From Bremerella sp. JC817 (GTDB lineage: Bacteria; Planctomycetota; Planctomycetia; Pirellulales; Pirellulaceae): DNA of 64,000 bases. The translations under genes were made by a program, and so were the position numbers. How positions within the stretch are numbered: the first letter of the stretch is position 1; every line of letters starts with the position of its first letter. The notes below the pieces were generated by a model. That model saw only the letters and a list, made by a program, of their open reading frames with translations. It ran no database searches and was not told the DNA's origin. Of the stretch, positions 46,223-55,018 are shown in pieces. The stretch lies in NCBI RefSeq assembly GCF_040718835.1, contig NZ_JBFEFG010000268.1:310001-374000 (forward strand), in the 5' to 3' direction.

Positions 46223-47410
46223 CTACTCGGCACGTAGTGTTTTCCGGAAGTCCCGCGGCGTCTCGCCAAACTTCTTCCGGAAGGCAATCCCGAATCGGGT
46301 CGCATTGCTGAAACCGGCCCGAGCGGCGACCTCCGCGATGGAAAGTTCCTGATCGAGAAGCAATTCTTTTGCACGCTCTAATTGAACGCGACGTATCTCC
46401 TCGGCCGGAGTCCGGCCAAGCGTGTTCCGAAATTGGATTTCCAGGCTCCGTCTCGAGAGGGGGACTTCCCGTAGGATGTCTTCGACCCCGATTCCCTGGG
46501 CAGTATTGGCCTGGATAAAGCGCAGGGCGCGAACGATCATCGCGTCGTCGATCGCAAGAAAGTCGGTCGATTGCCGACTGATGACACCTTGCGGTGGAAT
46601 CATAATTGGCTGCTGTGGCGCCGCCTCTCCTTCTAACATGGCGTGCAGCATGGCAGCTGCCTCGTAGCCAATCTTTTCACTCGCCACCGAAATGGAAGAG
46701 AGCGGGGGATACGACACTTCGCAAAGCAGTTCGTCTGAATCACCGGCTAGAATCGCAAACTCATCGGGCACCCGAATCGAAGAAAAATGGCACACCTCGG
46801 CCAGTTGCCGGGCATGATAGGCATCGACCGCGAAGATGGCGATCGGCCGGGGAAGCGAGTTCAACCAACGCGTCACTCGGCGCTGTTGTTCCCCCCACGA
46901 CATCTTGCGTCCTGCCCGGTACCCAGGACGGTAGTTATCGCATCGGTAGCCCCGCTCAAGCACCGCCTGCTGAAAGGCTTCCCCTCGGCGTGTTGAATAA
47001 CGATGACTTGGCGGCGCGAAGTAAGCGAACTGTGTGAATCCACGAGCCAATAGATGATCGAGCGCGAATTCGGCCCGGGCATCTTCATCGGTGTTCACCC
47101 GACCAATTCCCGCGATCGATTCGTACACGTCGTCGACATCCACCGCTGGCAATCGACGACGACGAATTTGTTCGACTTGCTGCCGCGACGATAGCCGGGC
47201 AATCACCCCTTTCCCTTGCCACCCGTCAGGTAGCGCCGGCCGCTGCTCGTTATCGCGTGGATCAATCAGCAAATGCCACGACGCATGCTTCTGGGCATAT
47301 TTGGCGATGCCGCGGATGACTTCACGCCCCCAACTGGTTTCGGTTTCCACCAGCACGGCGATCGATTCTATCGGCAAGGTGACTTCGGGTTGGGATACGG
47401 TGCGCGGCAT
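46223..47410 (-). CDS. XylR-type AraC regulator with a LacI-like ligand domain
   Basis: 395 residues. The N-terminal 280 residues form a periplasmic-binding-protein fold as in LacI/GalR and XylR (IESIAVLVETETSWGREVIRGIAKYA, FAVDAYHARQLAEVCHFSSIRVPDEFAILAGDSDELLCE, PPLSSISVASEKIGYEAAAMLHAM). Two AraC helix-turn-helix motifs form the C-terminus (about 287-393, LSRRSLEIQFRNTLGRTPAEEIRRVQ and ATRFGIAFRKKFGETPRDFR). It is divergent from anmK. A sugar ligand, MurNAc, anhydroMurNAc or GlcNAc by context, is inferred. Planctomycetes use many such regulators, most without known ligands. Confidence 0.9.
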   Translation of the reverse strand: MPRTVSQPEVTLPIESIAVLVETETSWGREVIRGIAKYAQKHASWHLLIDPRDNEQRPALPDGWQGKGVIARLSSRQQVEQIRRRRLPAVDVDDVYESIAGIGRVNTDEDARAEFALDHLLARGFTQFAYFAPPSHRYSTRRGEAFQQAVLERGYRCDNYRPGYRAGRKMSWGEQQRRVTRWLNSLPRPIAIFAVDAYHARQLAEVCHFSSIRVPDEFAILAGDSDELLCEVSYPPLSSISVASEKIGYEAAAMLHAMLEGEAAPQQPIMIPPQGVISRQSTDFLAIDDAMIVRALRFIQANTAQGIGVEDILREVPLSRRSLEIQFRNTLGRTPAEEIRRVQLERAKELLLDQELSIAEVAARAGFSNATRFGIAFRKKFGETPRDFRKTLRAE

Positions 47411-47477
47411 AAGAGATGACTAAGGGTTAACACGTAGAATCAGACTCTTAATCTTACCTTCGACATCGTTCAAGTTT

Positions 47478-47485
47478 GCGCATAT
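47478..47485. promoter_or_regulatory. GCGCATAT motif in the regulator-anmK control region
   Basis: GCGCATAT is followed by ACGATAG and a run of T. The same octamer occurs inverted (ATATGCGC at 50762-50769) in the murQ-symporter control region, with a similar AT- and T-rich flank. Shared occurrence in the only two divergent regions of the salvage locus makes it a candidate site for the XylR-type regulator. One octamer pair could be chance. Confidence 0.3.
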
Positions 47486-47642
47486 ACGATAGTTTTTTTC
47501 ATTTTTGCACCGACGTCATCGCGAGGGGGCTTTCGTGCGCCGGGCAGGGTAGTAAGCTGGAACATCATCAGAGTCGGCGGCCCGCGCGGGGAATTGCCAT
47601 AGTGCCTCGGGCAATTTGATTCCTCCAGAAAGTGCCTCTTCC

Positions 47643-48722
47643 GTGAGTGTTCCAGAACTTCGCACCGTCATAGGATTGATGAGCGGCGGATCGGCCAAAG
47701 GGGTCGACGCGGCCCTGCTGACGACCGACGGAGAGTCTTCTATTCGCCATCATGGCGGAATCCGTTTGCCGTACAACGAAGATCTCCGGGCCCAGCTTCT
47801 GGAAGCGTCGCAGCACAATATCTCGCTGGATGAACTCCTACTTTTGGAGCGCGAGGTGACGCTTCACCATGTGGAAGCTGTCTTTGCCTTGCAACGTCAG
47901 CTGGGTGAAGTAGCCAGTACCGCTACCTTGATTGGATTTCACGGCCACACGGTTCGCCATCTGCCGCAGGATGGCGTGACGATGCAACTGGGCAATCCTT
48001 GGCTGTTGGCCGAACGAACTGGCAAGCAAGTGGTCTCCGACTTTCGCCGACGCGACATGGCACGGGGTGGTCGTGGCTTACCCCTGGCATCGTTCTTTCA
48101 TCAAGCGCTCTTTTACGATTCGTTCCGACCCATTGCCGTGTTGAATCTAGGGGGCCTGACCCATCTTACCTGGCTCGGTCCCGATCGTTCGATCCTGGCG
48201 GGGGATACCGGTCCTGGCGTGGGCCTGCTGGACGAATGGGTCCAGGAGATGGCAGGACTCAGCCACGACAATGAAGGGAAACTGGCCTCGCAAGGAAAAG
48301 TGCATGAAGATCTGGTCGAAGAATGGCTTCAGTCAGAATACTTTCGTAAACGCCTTCCCAAATCGGCCGACCGCTACGAGTTCGATCATATCGACGTCTC
48401 AGGCTTAAGCGTCGAAGATGGCGCGGCGACGCTCTGCTCGATCATTGTTCGATCGATTGAGCAAACGATCGACAAACTGCCTGGCCCCTTGGGCGTGCTT
48501 TGGGTGACCGGCGGCGGTGCCCGGCACCCGCTGATCATGAAACTACTTCGAGACCGCTATGCGATGCTGAAGACGATCGATCAGCGTCACTTGAACCCGC
48601 ACACGCTCGAAGCAGAATGCTTCGCCTGGCTGGCGGTCCGCAGCATCAAGAAGCTGCCCCTCACCATTCCGGAAACGACGGGATGCTCGCTTCCCACGAC
48701 GGGTGGTTTCGTGACGCCGTAA
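47643..48722 (+). CDS. anmK: anhydro-N-acetylmuramic acid kinase
   Basis: 359 residues from GTG 47643, which places the ATP loop at the usual distance from the N-terminus; a TTG at 47616 is the alternative. AnmK opens the 1,6-anhydro ring and phosphorylates to give MurNAc-6-P, the substrate of MurQ (encoded nearby). Family marks: IGFHGHTVRHLPQ, VVSDFRRRDMARGGRG, LNLGGLTHLTWL, AGDTGPGVGLLDEW and WVTGGGARHPLIM. Unusually the ATP-loop motif, normally GTSxDG, reads GGSAKG, and DTGPGN reads DTGPGV. The fold is clearly AnmK; substrate or efficiency may differ. It converges on the kinase gene with 3 bases between stops. Confidence 0.88.
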   Translation: MSVPELRTVIGLMSGGSAKGVDAALLTTDGESSIRHHGGIRLPYNEDLRAQLLEASQHNISLDELLLLEREVTLHHVEAVFALQRQLGEVASTATLIGFHGHTVRHLPQDGVTMQLGNPWLLAERTGKQVVSDFRRRDMARGGRGLPLASFFHQALFYDSFRPIAVLNLGGLTHLTWLGPDRSILAGDTGPGVGLLDEWVQEMAGLSHDNEGKLASQGKVHEDLVEEWLQSEYFRKRLPKSADRYEFDHIDVSGLSVEDGAATLCSIIVRSIEQTIDKLPGPLGVLWVTGGGARHPLIMKLLRDRYAMLKTIDQRHLNPHTLEAECFAWLAVRSIKKLPLTIPETTGCSLPTTGGFVTP

Positions 48723-48725
48723 TGC

Positions 48726-49727
48726 TTACGGCAAGATCTGATAGTCGGCCGAGGTCATTCCGCGAACGAGCATTTTCAGAATCGGCGTCGTCGGGTCGTC
48801 GATCGCGGTGAACTTAGGCGTAATGCCTTTCTGCTCTAGCGATTTCTGCAATGCCGCTCGCAGGTACCCGCCTGCCTGAAAGACTCCGCCAGAGACCACA
48901 ATTCGCATCGGATTTTGCTTCAGCCGTAACCGACTTTGCACCGATTGCACGAGCGACGTGAGTTCTTCGGCGCCATGGGCGACAATTGCCTGAGCATCCG
49001 GTTCGTTCTGCATCGCAGTTGAAAGGACCACCGGCGCAACACGGGCTAAGAGATCTCGCTGATCCTTGGCTTCGGCTAGTCTCGTTCTGATGTCGAGCGC
49101 ATTCTCGGCTTCCAATTCGTCACAAATGGCCGCTTGCATGGGGGAAAGCGGAGCCCCAGATTCCAGCGTTCGCAGTGTCTGCCGCAGTGCCTGTCGCCCT
49201 AGAGAGAATCCACTGCCATCATCTCCGAGCCAAGGGCCCCAGCCACCAGCAATCGCGACATTGCCTTGCAAATCGCGGCCCACGCCAACTGACCCAGTCC
49301 CCGAAACGAGCGCCACGACTTCGTTCTTCGGGTCATCCATGATGAGAGGAAGAAGGTCTGGCATCACGTCTTCGTGATCGGCCAATTCAAGCTGGGCGAG
49401 TCGTTCACTGAGAGCCTGGCGAGTGGGAAGATGAAGCGTCCCCGCGATCGCGAAAAGTCCGCGGTGACAAGGAAAGGAGTCGAGTCCCGCTTCCGCTTTG
49501 GCAATTTGAACGGCTTCGTTGATCGCGGCGGCGGCCGCATCCACACCGACCACACGTGGATTACAGGCCCCGGCATTGCCGGTTCCCAGAACGCGCCATT
49601 TTCCCAACGGACCGACTTCTGCCAGTGTGCAGCGCGTCTTCGTACCACCACCGTCGACCGCTAGAATCAGCTCACCAACGGCAGGTGGTGTCGAGATCGA
49701 AAGCTTAGACTGCCTGGAAGTCGCCAT
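48726..49727 (-). CDS. BadF/BadG-type N-acetylhexosamine kinase
   Basis: 333 residues. ATG 49727 overlaps the murQ stop by one base (TAATG), so translational coupling is likely. The ASKHA-type ATPase fold shows LAVDGGGTKTRCTLAE at the N-terminus, ALVSGTGSVGVGRD and GGWGPWLGDDGSGFSLGRQAL (the BadF/N-acetylglucosamine kinase signature) and SGGVFQAGGYL near the C-terminus. Members phosphorylate N-acetylglucosamine or MurNAc/GlcNAc. Placed behind murQ it may produce MurNAc-6-P or GlcNAc-6-P; which sugar is not determined. Confidence 0.9.
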   Translation of the reverse strand: MATSRQSKLSISTPPAVGELILAVDGGGTKTRCTLAEVGPLGKWRVLGTGNAGACNPRVVGVDAAAAAINEAVQIAKAEAGLDSFPCHRGLFAIAGTLHLPTRQALSERLAQLELADHEDVMPDLLPLIMDDPKNEVVALVSGTGSVGVGRDLQGNVAIAGGWGPWLGDDGSGFSLGRQALRQTLRTLESGAPLSPMQAAICDELEAENALDIRTRLAEAKDQRDLLARVAPVVLSTAMQNEPDAQAIVAHGAEELTSLVQSVQSRLRLKQNPMRIVVSGGVFQAGGYLRAALQKSLEQKGITPKFTAIDDPTTPILKMLVRGMTSADYQILP

Positions 49728-50638
49728 TAAGACTCGCATTCCCTGGTTGCTCCCATAATCGCTTCGCGTAAGTGTCCTTGAGCTTCACTGAGAAGCAATC
49801 TTGCTTCCTCTGGTGACAGGCCAGTCTGATGGACGACGATCGCAGTCTTCACTTCGCCCGAGCATTCCCGGAGCAGTTCGGAAGCGCGTTGATCGGTAAC
49901 TTTTGTTGCCGCACGTACGATACGGCGTGCTCGATCGGTCAGCTTGATATTCGTGGCACGCAGATCCACCATCAAGTTTCCATAGGTCTTTCCCTGGCGA
50001 ATCATCGCGCCGGTGCTCAACATATTTAGAACCATTTTCGTCGCGGTTCCGGCTTTCATGCGGGTCGATCCGCTAAGCACCTCGGCACCAACGACCGGGG
50101 CAATTACCAGATCGCAGTGCGGCAGAAGTTCGGAATTGTCGTTACAGGTAAGCCCAATCGCAAACGCGCCAATACTCCGAGCGTAGGCCAAGCCACCAAT
50201 CACATAGGGTGTGCGGCCGCTGCTGGCGATGCCAACCACGACGTCCGATGCGCTCAAGGCGATATGCTGCAGGTCCGCCGCGCCGAGTTCGGGACGATCT
50301 TCCGCACCTTCAACGGCCGTGGTCATTGCTGTCGGACCACCCGCGATTAATCCCAGGACCTGTTTAGGATCGGAATTGAAGGTTGGCGGGCACTCGGCAG
50401 CGTCCAAGATCCCTAGTCGCCCGGAAGTCCCCGCACCAATATAGATCAGGCGGCCGCCGATCGACAATCGCTGCGAAATGACGTCAATCGATGCGGCGAT
50501 CTGCGCAGCCTGTTGTCCGACCGCGTCGGCAATCAGCGCGTCCTGTTGATTGATCAACTGGACCATCTCCATCGTCGACAATTGATCGAGATGTTCCGAC
50601 GCTGGGTTATGCGCCTCGGTTGTCAAATGTTCGAGCAT
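49727..50638 (-). CDS. murQ: N-acetylmuramic acid 6-phosphate etherase
   Basis: 303 residues from ATG 50638 (MLEHLTTEAHNP); the GTG at 50641 directly before it is rejected. MurQ removes the lactyl ether from MurNAc-6-P to give GlcNAc-6-P and lactate. SIS-domain marks: IYIGAGTSGRLGILDAAECPPTF, GIASSGRTPYVIGGLAYAR, GAEVLSGSTRMKAGTATKMVLNM. Length is standard. It is the first gene of a minus-strand pair and divergent from the symporter at 50870. Confidence 0.97.
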   Translation of the reverse strand: MLEHLTTEAHNPASEHLDQLSTMEMVQLINQQDALIADAVGQQAAQIAASIDVISQRLSIGGRLIYIGAGTSGRLGILDAAECPPTFNSDPKQVLGLIAGGPTAMTTAVEGAEDRPELGAADLQHIALSASDVVVGIASSGRTPYVIGGLAYARSIGAFAIGLTCNDNSELLPHCDLVIAPVVGAEVLSGSTRMKAGTATKMVLNMLSTGAMIRQGKTYGNLMVDLRATNIKLTDRARRIVRAATKVTDQRASELLRECSGEVKTAIVVHQTGLSPEEARLLLSEAQGHLREAIMGATRECES

Positions 50639-50677
50639 CACAGGCGGCCAAATTCCTTCTCAAGGGGGATCGTGGTT

Positions 50678-50695
50678 AGACCAACGTTGTGGTCT
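50678..50695. promoter_or_regulatory. palindrome in the murQ-symporter control region
   Basis: AGACCA (50678-50683) and TGGTCT (50690-50695) are perfect arms around ACGTTG. It lies 40 bases before the murQ ATG and 175 before the symporter ATG. The GCGCATAT-type motif (50762-50769, inverted) is 67 bases to the right. An operator is inferred. Confidence 0.35.
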
Positions 50696-50869
50696 GGCCT
50701 GCTTGCCAGTTTAGATGTGGCCAGTTCGATAAAATAGAGTCACTGCGCAAAACCGATATTAATATGCGCTTCAGCAACTAGCGAGAGCCTTTGTGGCAGA
50801 TAGACTTAGGAAGGTTCATCTGTCGTTTGTGATTCCTTAACAAGACCGCCAGTTAGCTTACCTGCCTAA

Positions 50870-52375
50870 ATGTCGTTTTTCGCAACCTTGGCGATCACTC
50901 CCATCGACTTGACGATCATCGCCCTCTACATCTTGGGGACGGCGATCTTGGGGGTGTACCTGGGGCGCGGCAACCATTCGTCCGGCGATTTCTTTCTTGG
51001 ATCGAAGAACCTGCCGACGTGGGCGCTACTTCTTTCGATCGTGGCGACCGAGACCAGTACCGTCACCTTTTTAAGCATTCCAGGAATCGCTTACCGTCCC
51101 GGCGGAAGCTTTGCCTTTCTGCAGTTGGCGCTGGGATACATTATCGGCCGAATCCTGGTTCTGATCTTCATTTTGCCAATCTATTTTCGTGAAGAGACCT
51201 CGACCGCCTATCAGGTTTTTCAACGAACCTTTGGTCCATCGACGCAGCGAATGGCATCGTTGTTCTTCTTGATCGCTCGAACTTTGGGAGATGGACTTCG
51301 TTTGTATCTGGCCGCACTGGCGCTACAGCAAGTGACGAACATGCCGTTCGAGGCGAACGTGGCCATCCTGGCAATCGCCACCGCATTCTATGCGCTGATT
51401 GGCGGCGTGCGGTCGGTTGTCTGGAACGATTGCCTTCAGTTCGCCGTCTACATGGCAGGGGCCGTGGTCATCATGATGTTGATCGTGCAGCAAATCCCTG
51501 GCGGCGTGAGCGAGTACCTGCAGTTTGCCCAGGAAACAGGTCGCTGGAAGATGTTCGACTGGCGTTGGTTTCCGCAGGACGGCAGCATCACGATCTGGTC
51601 TGGCCTGATTGGCGGTGCCACTTTGAGTCTGGCAACACATGGTGCGGACCAACTGATCGTTCAGCGTTACCTGTGTGCGGCGAATCAGCGTTCGGCCGGG
51701 TGGGCGTTGTTTTGGAGCGGTCCAATCGTATTCGTACAGTTCACGATCTTTCTCGCCATCGGTGTTGGCCTGGCATATATCTATCAGCAGATCGGCCCAG
51801 ATCTCACCACGATCGCTGGCGATGAAGCCTTGCCGAAGTTCATCGTGCAACAAATTCCGATCGGAATCACCGGAATCGTTCTGGCAGCCGTTTTCGCGGC
51901 AGCCATGTCGACACTCTCCAGTTCGGTGAATTCCTCTTCCAGCTCGCTACTCGATGACTGGGTGACCGGGCTCTGTCCGAATTTCAGCGATCAACGCCGA
52001 TTGCGACTGGCACGCGGCTTTACGCTGCTGTTCACGTTGCTTCAAGCAATCGTCGCGGTGGTTGCCTACCGCGGTCAATTTGCCGACTCGGTCGTCGAAC
52101 AAGCCTTGGCGATCGCAGGGTTCTCGGCAGGGCTACTCTTAGGCCTGATGTTGCTGGCGATAATGATCCCGCACGTTTCCAGCATGGCGGCGAACCTGGG
52201 ACTGCTGATCGGAGCCTCAACCATTTCGGTGGTTGCGTTTCAGACGAATGTCAGCGGATACTGGTATTCCTTCATTTGTGCGACCACCACCTTCCTGGCG
52301 ACAGGCATCCTCGGGATGTTGTTCCGCAAAACCCCACTTCCTGCCGACATCACCTCGATCGAGGACTCCCCATGA
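50870..52375 (+). CDS. sodium:solute symporter (SSS family), probable muropeptide-sugar importer
   Basis: 501 residues with about 13 membrane helices. SSS-family marks are VYLGRGNHSSGDFFLGSKNL, LLSIVATETSTVTFLSIPGIAYRPGG, LIGGVRSVVWNDCLQF and AAVFAAAMSTLSSSVNSSSSS, the last being the sodium-site stretch. Cotransport of sugars, acids or nucleosides with sodium is the family role. It overlaps the next gene by ATGA, sharing a transcript with the serine hydrolase/muramidase fusion, and is divergent from murQ. Import of MurNAc or GlcNAc is inferred from this context. Confidence 0.9.
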   Translation: MSFFATLAITPIDLTIIALYILGTAILGVYLGRGNHSSGDFFLGSKNLPTWALLLSIVATETSTVTFLSIPGIAYRPGGSFAFLQLALGYIIGRILVLIFILPIYFREETSTAYQVFQRTFGPSTQRMASLFFLIARTLGDGLRLYLAALALQQVTNMPFEANVAILAIATAFYALIGGVRSVVWNDCLQFAVYMAGAVVIMMLIVQQIPGGVSEYLQFAQETGRWKMFDWRWFPQDGSITIWSGLIGGATLSLATHGADQLIVQRYLCAANQRSAGWALFWSGPIVFVQFTIFLAIGVGLAYIYQQIGPDLTTIAGDEALPKFIVQQIPIGITGIVLAAVFAAAMSTLSSSVNSSSSSLLDDWVTGLCPNFSDQRRLRLARGFTLLFTLLQAIVAVVAYRGQFADSVVEQALAIAGFSAGLLLGLMLLAIMIPHVSSMAANLGLLIGASTISVVAFQTNVSGYWYSFICATTTFLATGILGMLFRKTPLPADITSIEDSP

Positions 52376-54699
52376 ACCCGCGTTTGTTCTTTGTGATTTT
52401 GCTGATCTGTTGCCTCCCCAGCTTCGCTCTTGCAGCTCTCCCAGAGGCTTCGCCGCAGTCGGTTGGCATGGTGGGGGACTTGGCTGGCAAGATCGACTCC
52501 GAGATCAGCGCCGCATTGGATGCCAAGCAAATGCCAGGCTGTGTGGTCGTTGTCGCGCGGAACGGCAAGGTGGTCTATCAGAAGGCGCATGGCAACCGCC
52601 GCGTGGAACCTGCCGTCGAACCGATGACGGTCGATACGTTGTTCGACATGGCATCGCTTACCAAACCGGTCGTCACGGCGACGAGCATTATGCAACTGTT
52701 CGAAGCAGGTAAGATCGACTTGGATGCCACCGTAGTCACCTACCTGCCAGAGTTCCGCGGCAACGACAAAGAAACGATCACGATCAAGCAGCTTCTGCTG
52801 CATACAAGTGGCCTGACGCCAGATAACGCGCTGTCCGACTACGAAGAAGGCTGGCCGACCGCTTACAAGAAGATCTGTGCGCTGAAGCTACTCTCGAAAC
52901 CAGGCGAACGATTTCGTTACTCGGATGTCGGTTTCATTTTGCTGGGAGAAGTCGTGGCACGCGTCTCGAAGATGCCGCTCGATCAATACGCTCAGCAGCA
53001 TATTTTTCAGCCGCTCGGCATGAAAGACTCCGGCTACAACCCGAGCGAGCAATTAAGTCAACGGGCAGTGACAACGACGCAGGAAGATGGTGTCTGGCTG
53101 AAAGGAACCGTTCACGATCCTCGCGCTCGCTACTGCGCCGGCGTCGCAGGTCACGCGGGCCTTTTCAGCACGGCTGCCGACATGACGGCCTACGCTCAGG
53201 CGATGCTCGATACACGCCAGGAAGGAACCGGGCATCTGCTTCACCCAAAGACTTTGAAAACAATGAACACCCCCTACGATGCCGCCGGACAAACACGCGG
53301 CCTGGGATGGGACAAGCAGAGCAGCTACTCCAGTAATCGCGGCGAGACGATGACCGCCTCTGCTTTCGGCCACGGTGGCTTCACCGGAACAGCGATGTGG
53401 ATCGACCCGGACCTGGAACTGGTCGTTTTGTTTTTAAGCAATCGAGTCCACCCGCATGGCAAAGGTTCAATCAACAAACTGGCTGGCCGTATTGGTACCA
53501 TCGCAGCCGATGCTTGTCTGGCCGGGCTTAAAACCGCGTCCCCCTCAGAAACAAAGCTCGGCATCGATGTTCTTTCGGCCAAACAGTTTGATATTCTCGC
53601 TGGAAAACGGGTCGGATTGATCGCCAACCATACCAGTCGCGACAAGGCAGGCACCTCGACCGCTGTCTTGATGGCCAAGTCAACCAAGGTTGATCTCGTC
53701 GCCATCTTTAGCCCGGAACATGGCTTCACGGGCGATCTCGATCAAGAGCTCGTCGACGATACGGTCGATCCCCTGACCGGTATCAAGATTCAAAGCTTGT
53801 ACGGCAAGACCCGCAAGCCGACCCCGGAACAGCTTCAGGGAATCGATATTTTGGTATTTGATATCCAGGACATTGGCTGCCGCTTCTATACCTATCTTTC
53901 GACGATGGGGCTGGCGATGGAAGCCGCGGCAGAGCAGGGGATTCCGTTCGTCGTTCTCGATCGGCCCAACCCCCTCGGCGGCGACGTCGTTGAAGGACCA
54001 CTTTTGGAAGGGGGCTTCCGCTCGTTCGTTCGTTTTCACTCGATCCCGGTTCGGCATGGCCTGACCCTGGGGGAACTTGCCAAGCTAATGAACGCGGAGC
54101 GCGGCTGGAAAACCGATCTGACCGTCGTCCCAATGGAAGGATGGGATCGCAGCCAACGCTTATTTGAAACGGGCTTGCCCTGGCGAAATACTTCACCGAA
54201 CATGCGAAGCCTCACCCAGGCCATGCTTTACCCTGGCGTCGGTCTGCTGGAAATGACCAACCTGTCGGTCGGACGGGGAACCGTGACACCGTTCGAGATC
54301 GTTGGCGCGCCTTGGATCGATGGCCCCAAGCTGGCGAATGCCATCAATGCGTATGGCGTCCCAGGCGTAAAAGTGATTGGCATCGACTTCACCCCATCGA
54401 GCAGCAAATACAAAGGCGAGCTGTGCGGCGGAGTGAATTTCATCATTACCGATTGGAACGAATTCCGCCCGCTCGATCTGACGTGGTCCCTGGCCGTGAG
54501 TCTGCGAAAGCTGTACCCGGTCGATTGGAACGCGGAACGGCTTCAAGTCTTGCTCGGCAACCGCACGCTTGCCCAGATGATTGAAGATGCCAAGACACCC
54601 GCCGAAATTAAACACAGTTACCAGGCCGCGCTCGAAGATTTCATGAAGCGACGGCAGTCCTATCTACTGTATTCCAGCAAAGGATCGGCCAAGAAATAG
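52372..54699 (+). CDS. exported fusion: beta-lactamase-fold serine hydrolase plus DUF1343 muramidase
   Basis: 775 residues from ATG 52372, overlapping the symporter stop by ATGA. A signal peptide (1-22, RLFFVILLICCLPSFALA) is followed by a class C beta-lactamase-like domain (about 25-390): Ser95-x-x-Lys98 in DMASLTKPV, Tyr-Ser-Asp in RYSDVGFILLG and a late FGHGGFTG. DUF1343 follows (about 400-770): LGIDVLSAKQFDILAGKRVGL, IFSPEHGFTGD, DRPNPLGGDVVEGP and HGLTLGELAKLM. DUF1343 includes NamZ, an exo-beta-N-acetylmuramidase. In Bacillus subtilis the corresponding AmiE-type hydrolase and NamZ are separate genes in one operon. The fusion would trim peptide and release MurNAc in the periplasm. Confidence 0.92.
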   Translation: MNPRLFFVILLICCLPSFALAALPEASPQSVGMVGDLAGKIDSEISAALDAKQMPGCVVVVARNGKVVYQKAHGNRRVEPAVEPMTVDTLFDMASLTKPVVTATSIMQLFEAGKIDLDATVVTYLPEFRGNDKETITIKQLLLHTSGLTPDNALSDYEEGWPTAYKKICALKLLSKPGERFRYSDVGFILLGEVVARVSKMPLDQYAQQHIFQPLGMKDSGYNPSEQLSQRAVTTTQEDGVWLKGTVHDPRARYCAGVAGHAGLFSTAADMTAYAQAMLDTRQEGTGHLLHPKTLKTMNTPYDAAGQTRGLGWDKQSSYSSNRGETMTASAFGHGGFTGTAMWIDPDLELVVLFLSNRVHPHGKGSINKLAGRIGTIAADACLAGLKTASPSETKLGIDVLSAKQFDILAGKRVGLIANHTSRDKAGTSTAVLMAKSTKVDLVAIFSPEHGFTGDLDQELVDDTVDPLTGIKIQSLYGKTRKPTPEQLQGIDILVFDIQDIGCRFYTYLSTMGLAMEAAAEQGIPFVVLDRPNPLGGDVVEGPLLEGGFRSFVRFHSIPVRHGLTLGELAKLMNAERGWKTDLTVVPMEGWDRSQRLFETGLPWRNTSPNMRSLTQAMLYPGVGLLEMTNLSVGRGTVTPFEIVGAPWIDGPKLANAINAYGVPGVKVIGIDFTPSSSKYKGELCGGVNFIITDWNEFRPLDLTWSLAVSLRKLYPVDWNAERLQVLLGNRTLAQMIEDAKTPAEIKHSYQAALEDFMKRRQSYLLYSSKGSAKK

Positions 54700-54744
54700 C
54701 CTCGTTTTCTTTAGCGGCAACTTACCGCCCCTTAGCAGAAAACA

Positions 54745-54773
54745 TTGACGTAAACGTCTCCACCTTCTAAAAC
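54745..54773 (+). promoter_or_regulatory. candidate promoter for the secretin-like gene
   Basis: TTGACG (54745-54750) and TAAAAC (54768-54773) are 17 bases apart. The -35 overlaps GACGTAAACGTC (54747-54758), a perfect GACGT...ACGTC inverted repeat that could be an operator. The leader would be about 240 bases. Confidence 0.35.
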
Positions 54774-54845
54774 GGTCTAATTAGGTAACTTTGTTGACCT
54801 GCCTTACGCCCCACCTGAGTCTTCGATGTCCTGCCTGAGCCAGTT

Positions 54846-54864
54846 CTCAATCAATTAAATTGAG
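54846..54864. other. AT-rich hairpin in the 54700-55018 gap
   Basis: CTCAAT and ATTGAG pair around CAATTAA, followed by ATATTTT. It could weakly terminate the symporter-hydrolase transcript (plus strand) or be structure in the leader of the downstream gene. The rest of the 319-base gap shows nothing else. Confidence 0.35.
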
Positions 54865-55018
54865 ATATTTTGCGTTTCAAAGCCTTCCAGTTACTCCCCA
54901 CCTGTTTCTGCAGATCACATTTCTCGAGATTTCTTCGTAGATCGTGATATCGCCCCAAATTCCAAACCGCCCGCCGATCTTGTACCAAAGCCGGGACCTA
55001 TCACCGGTGGAACCAACC

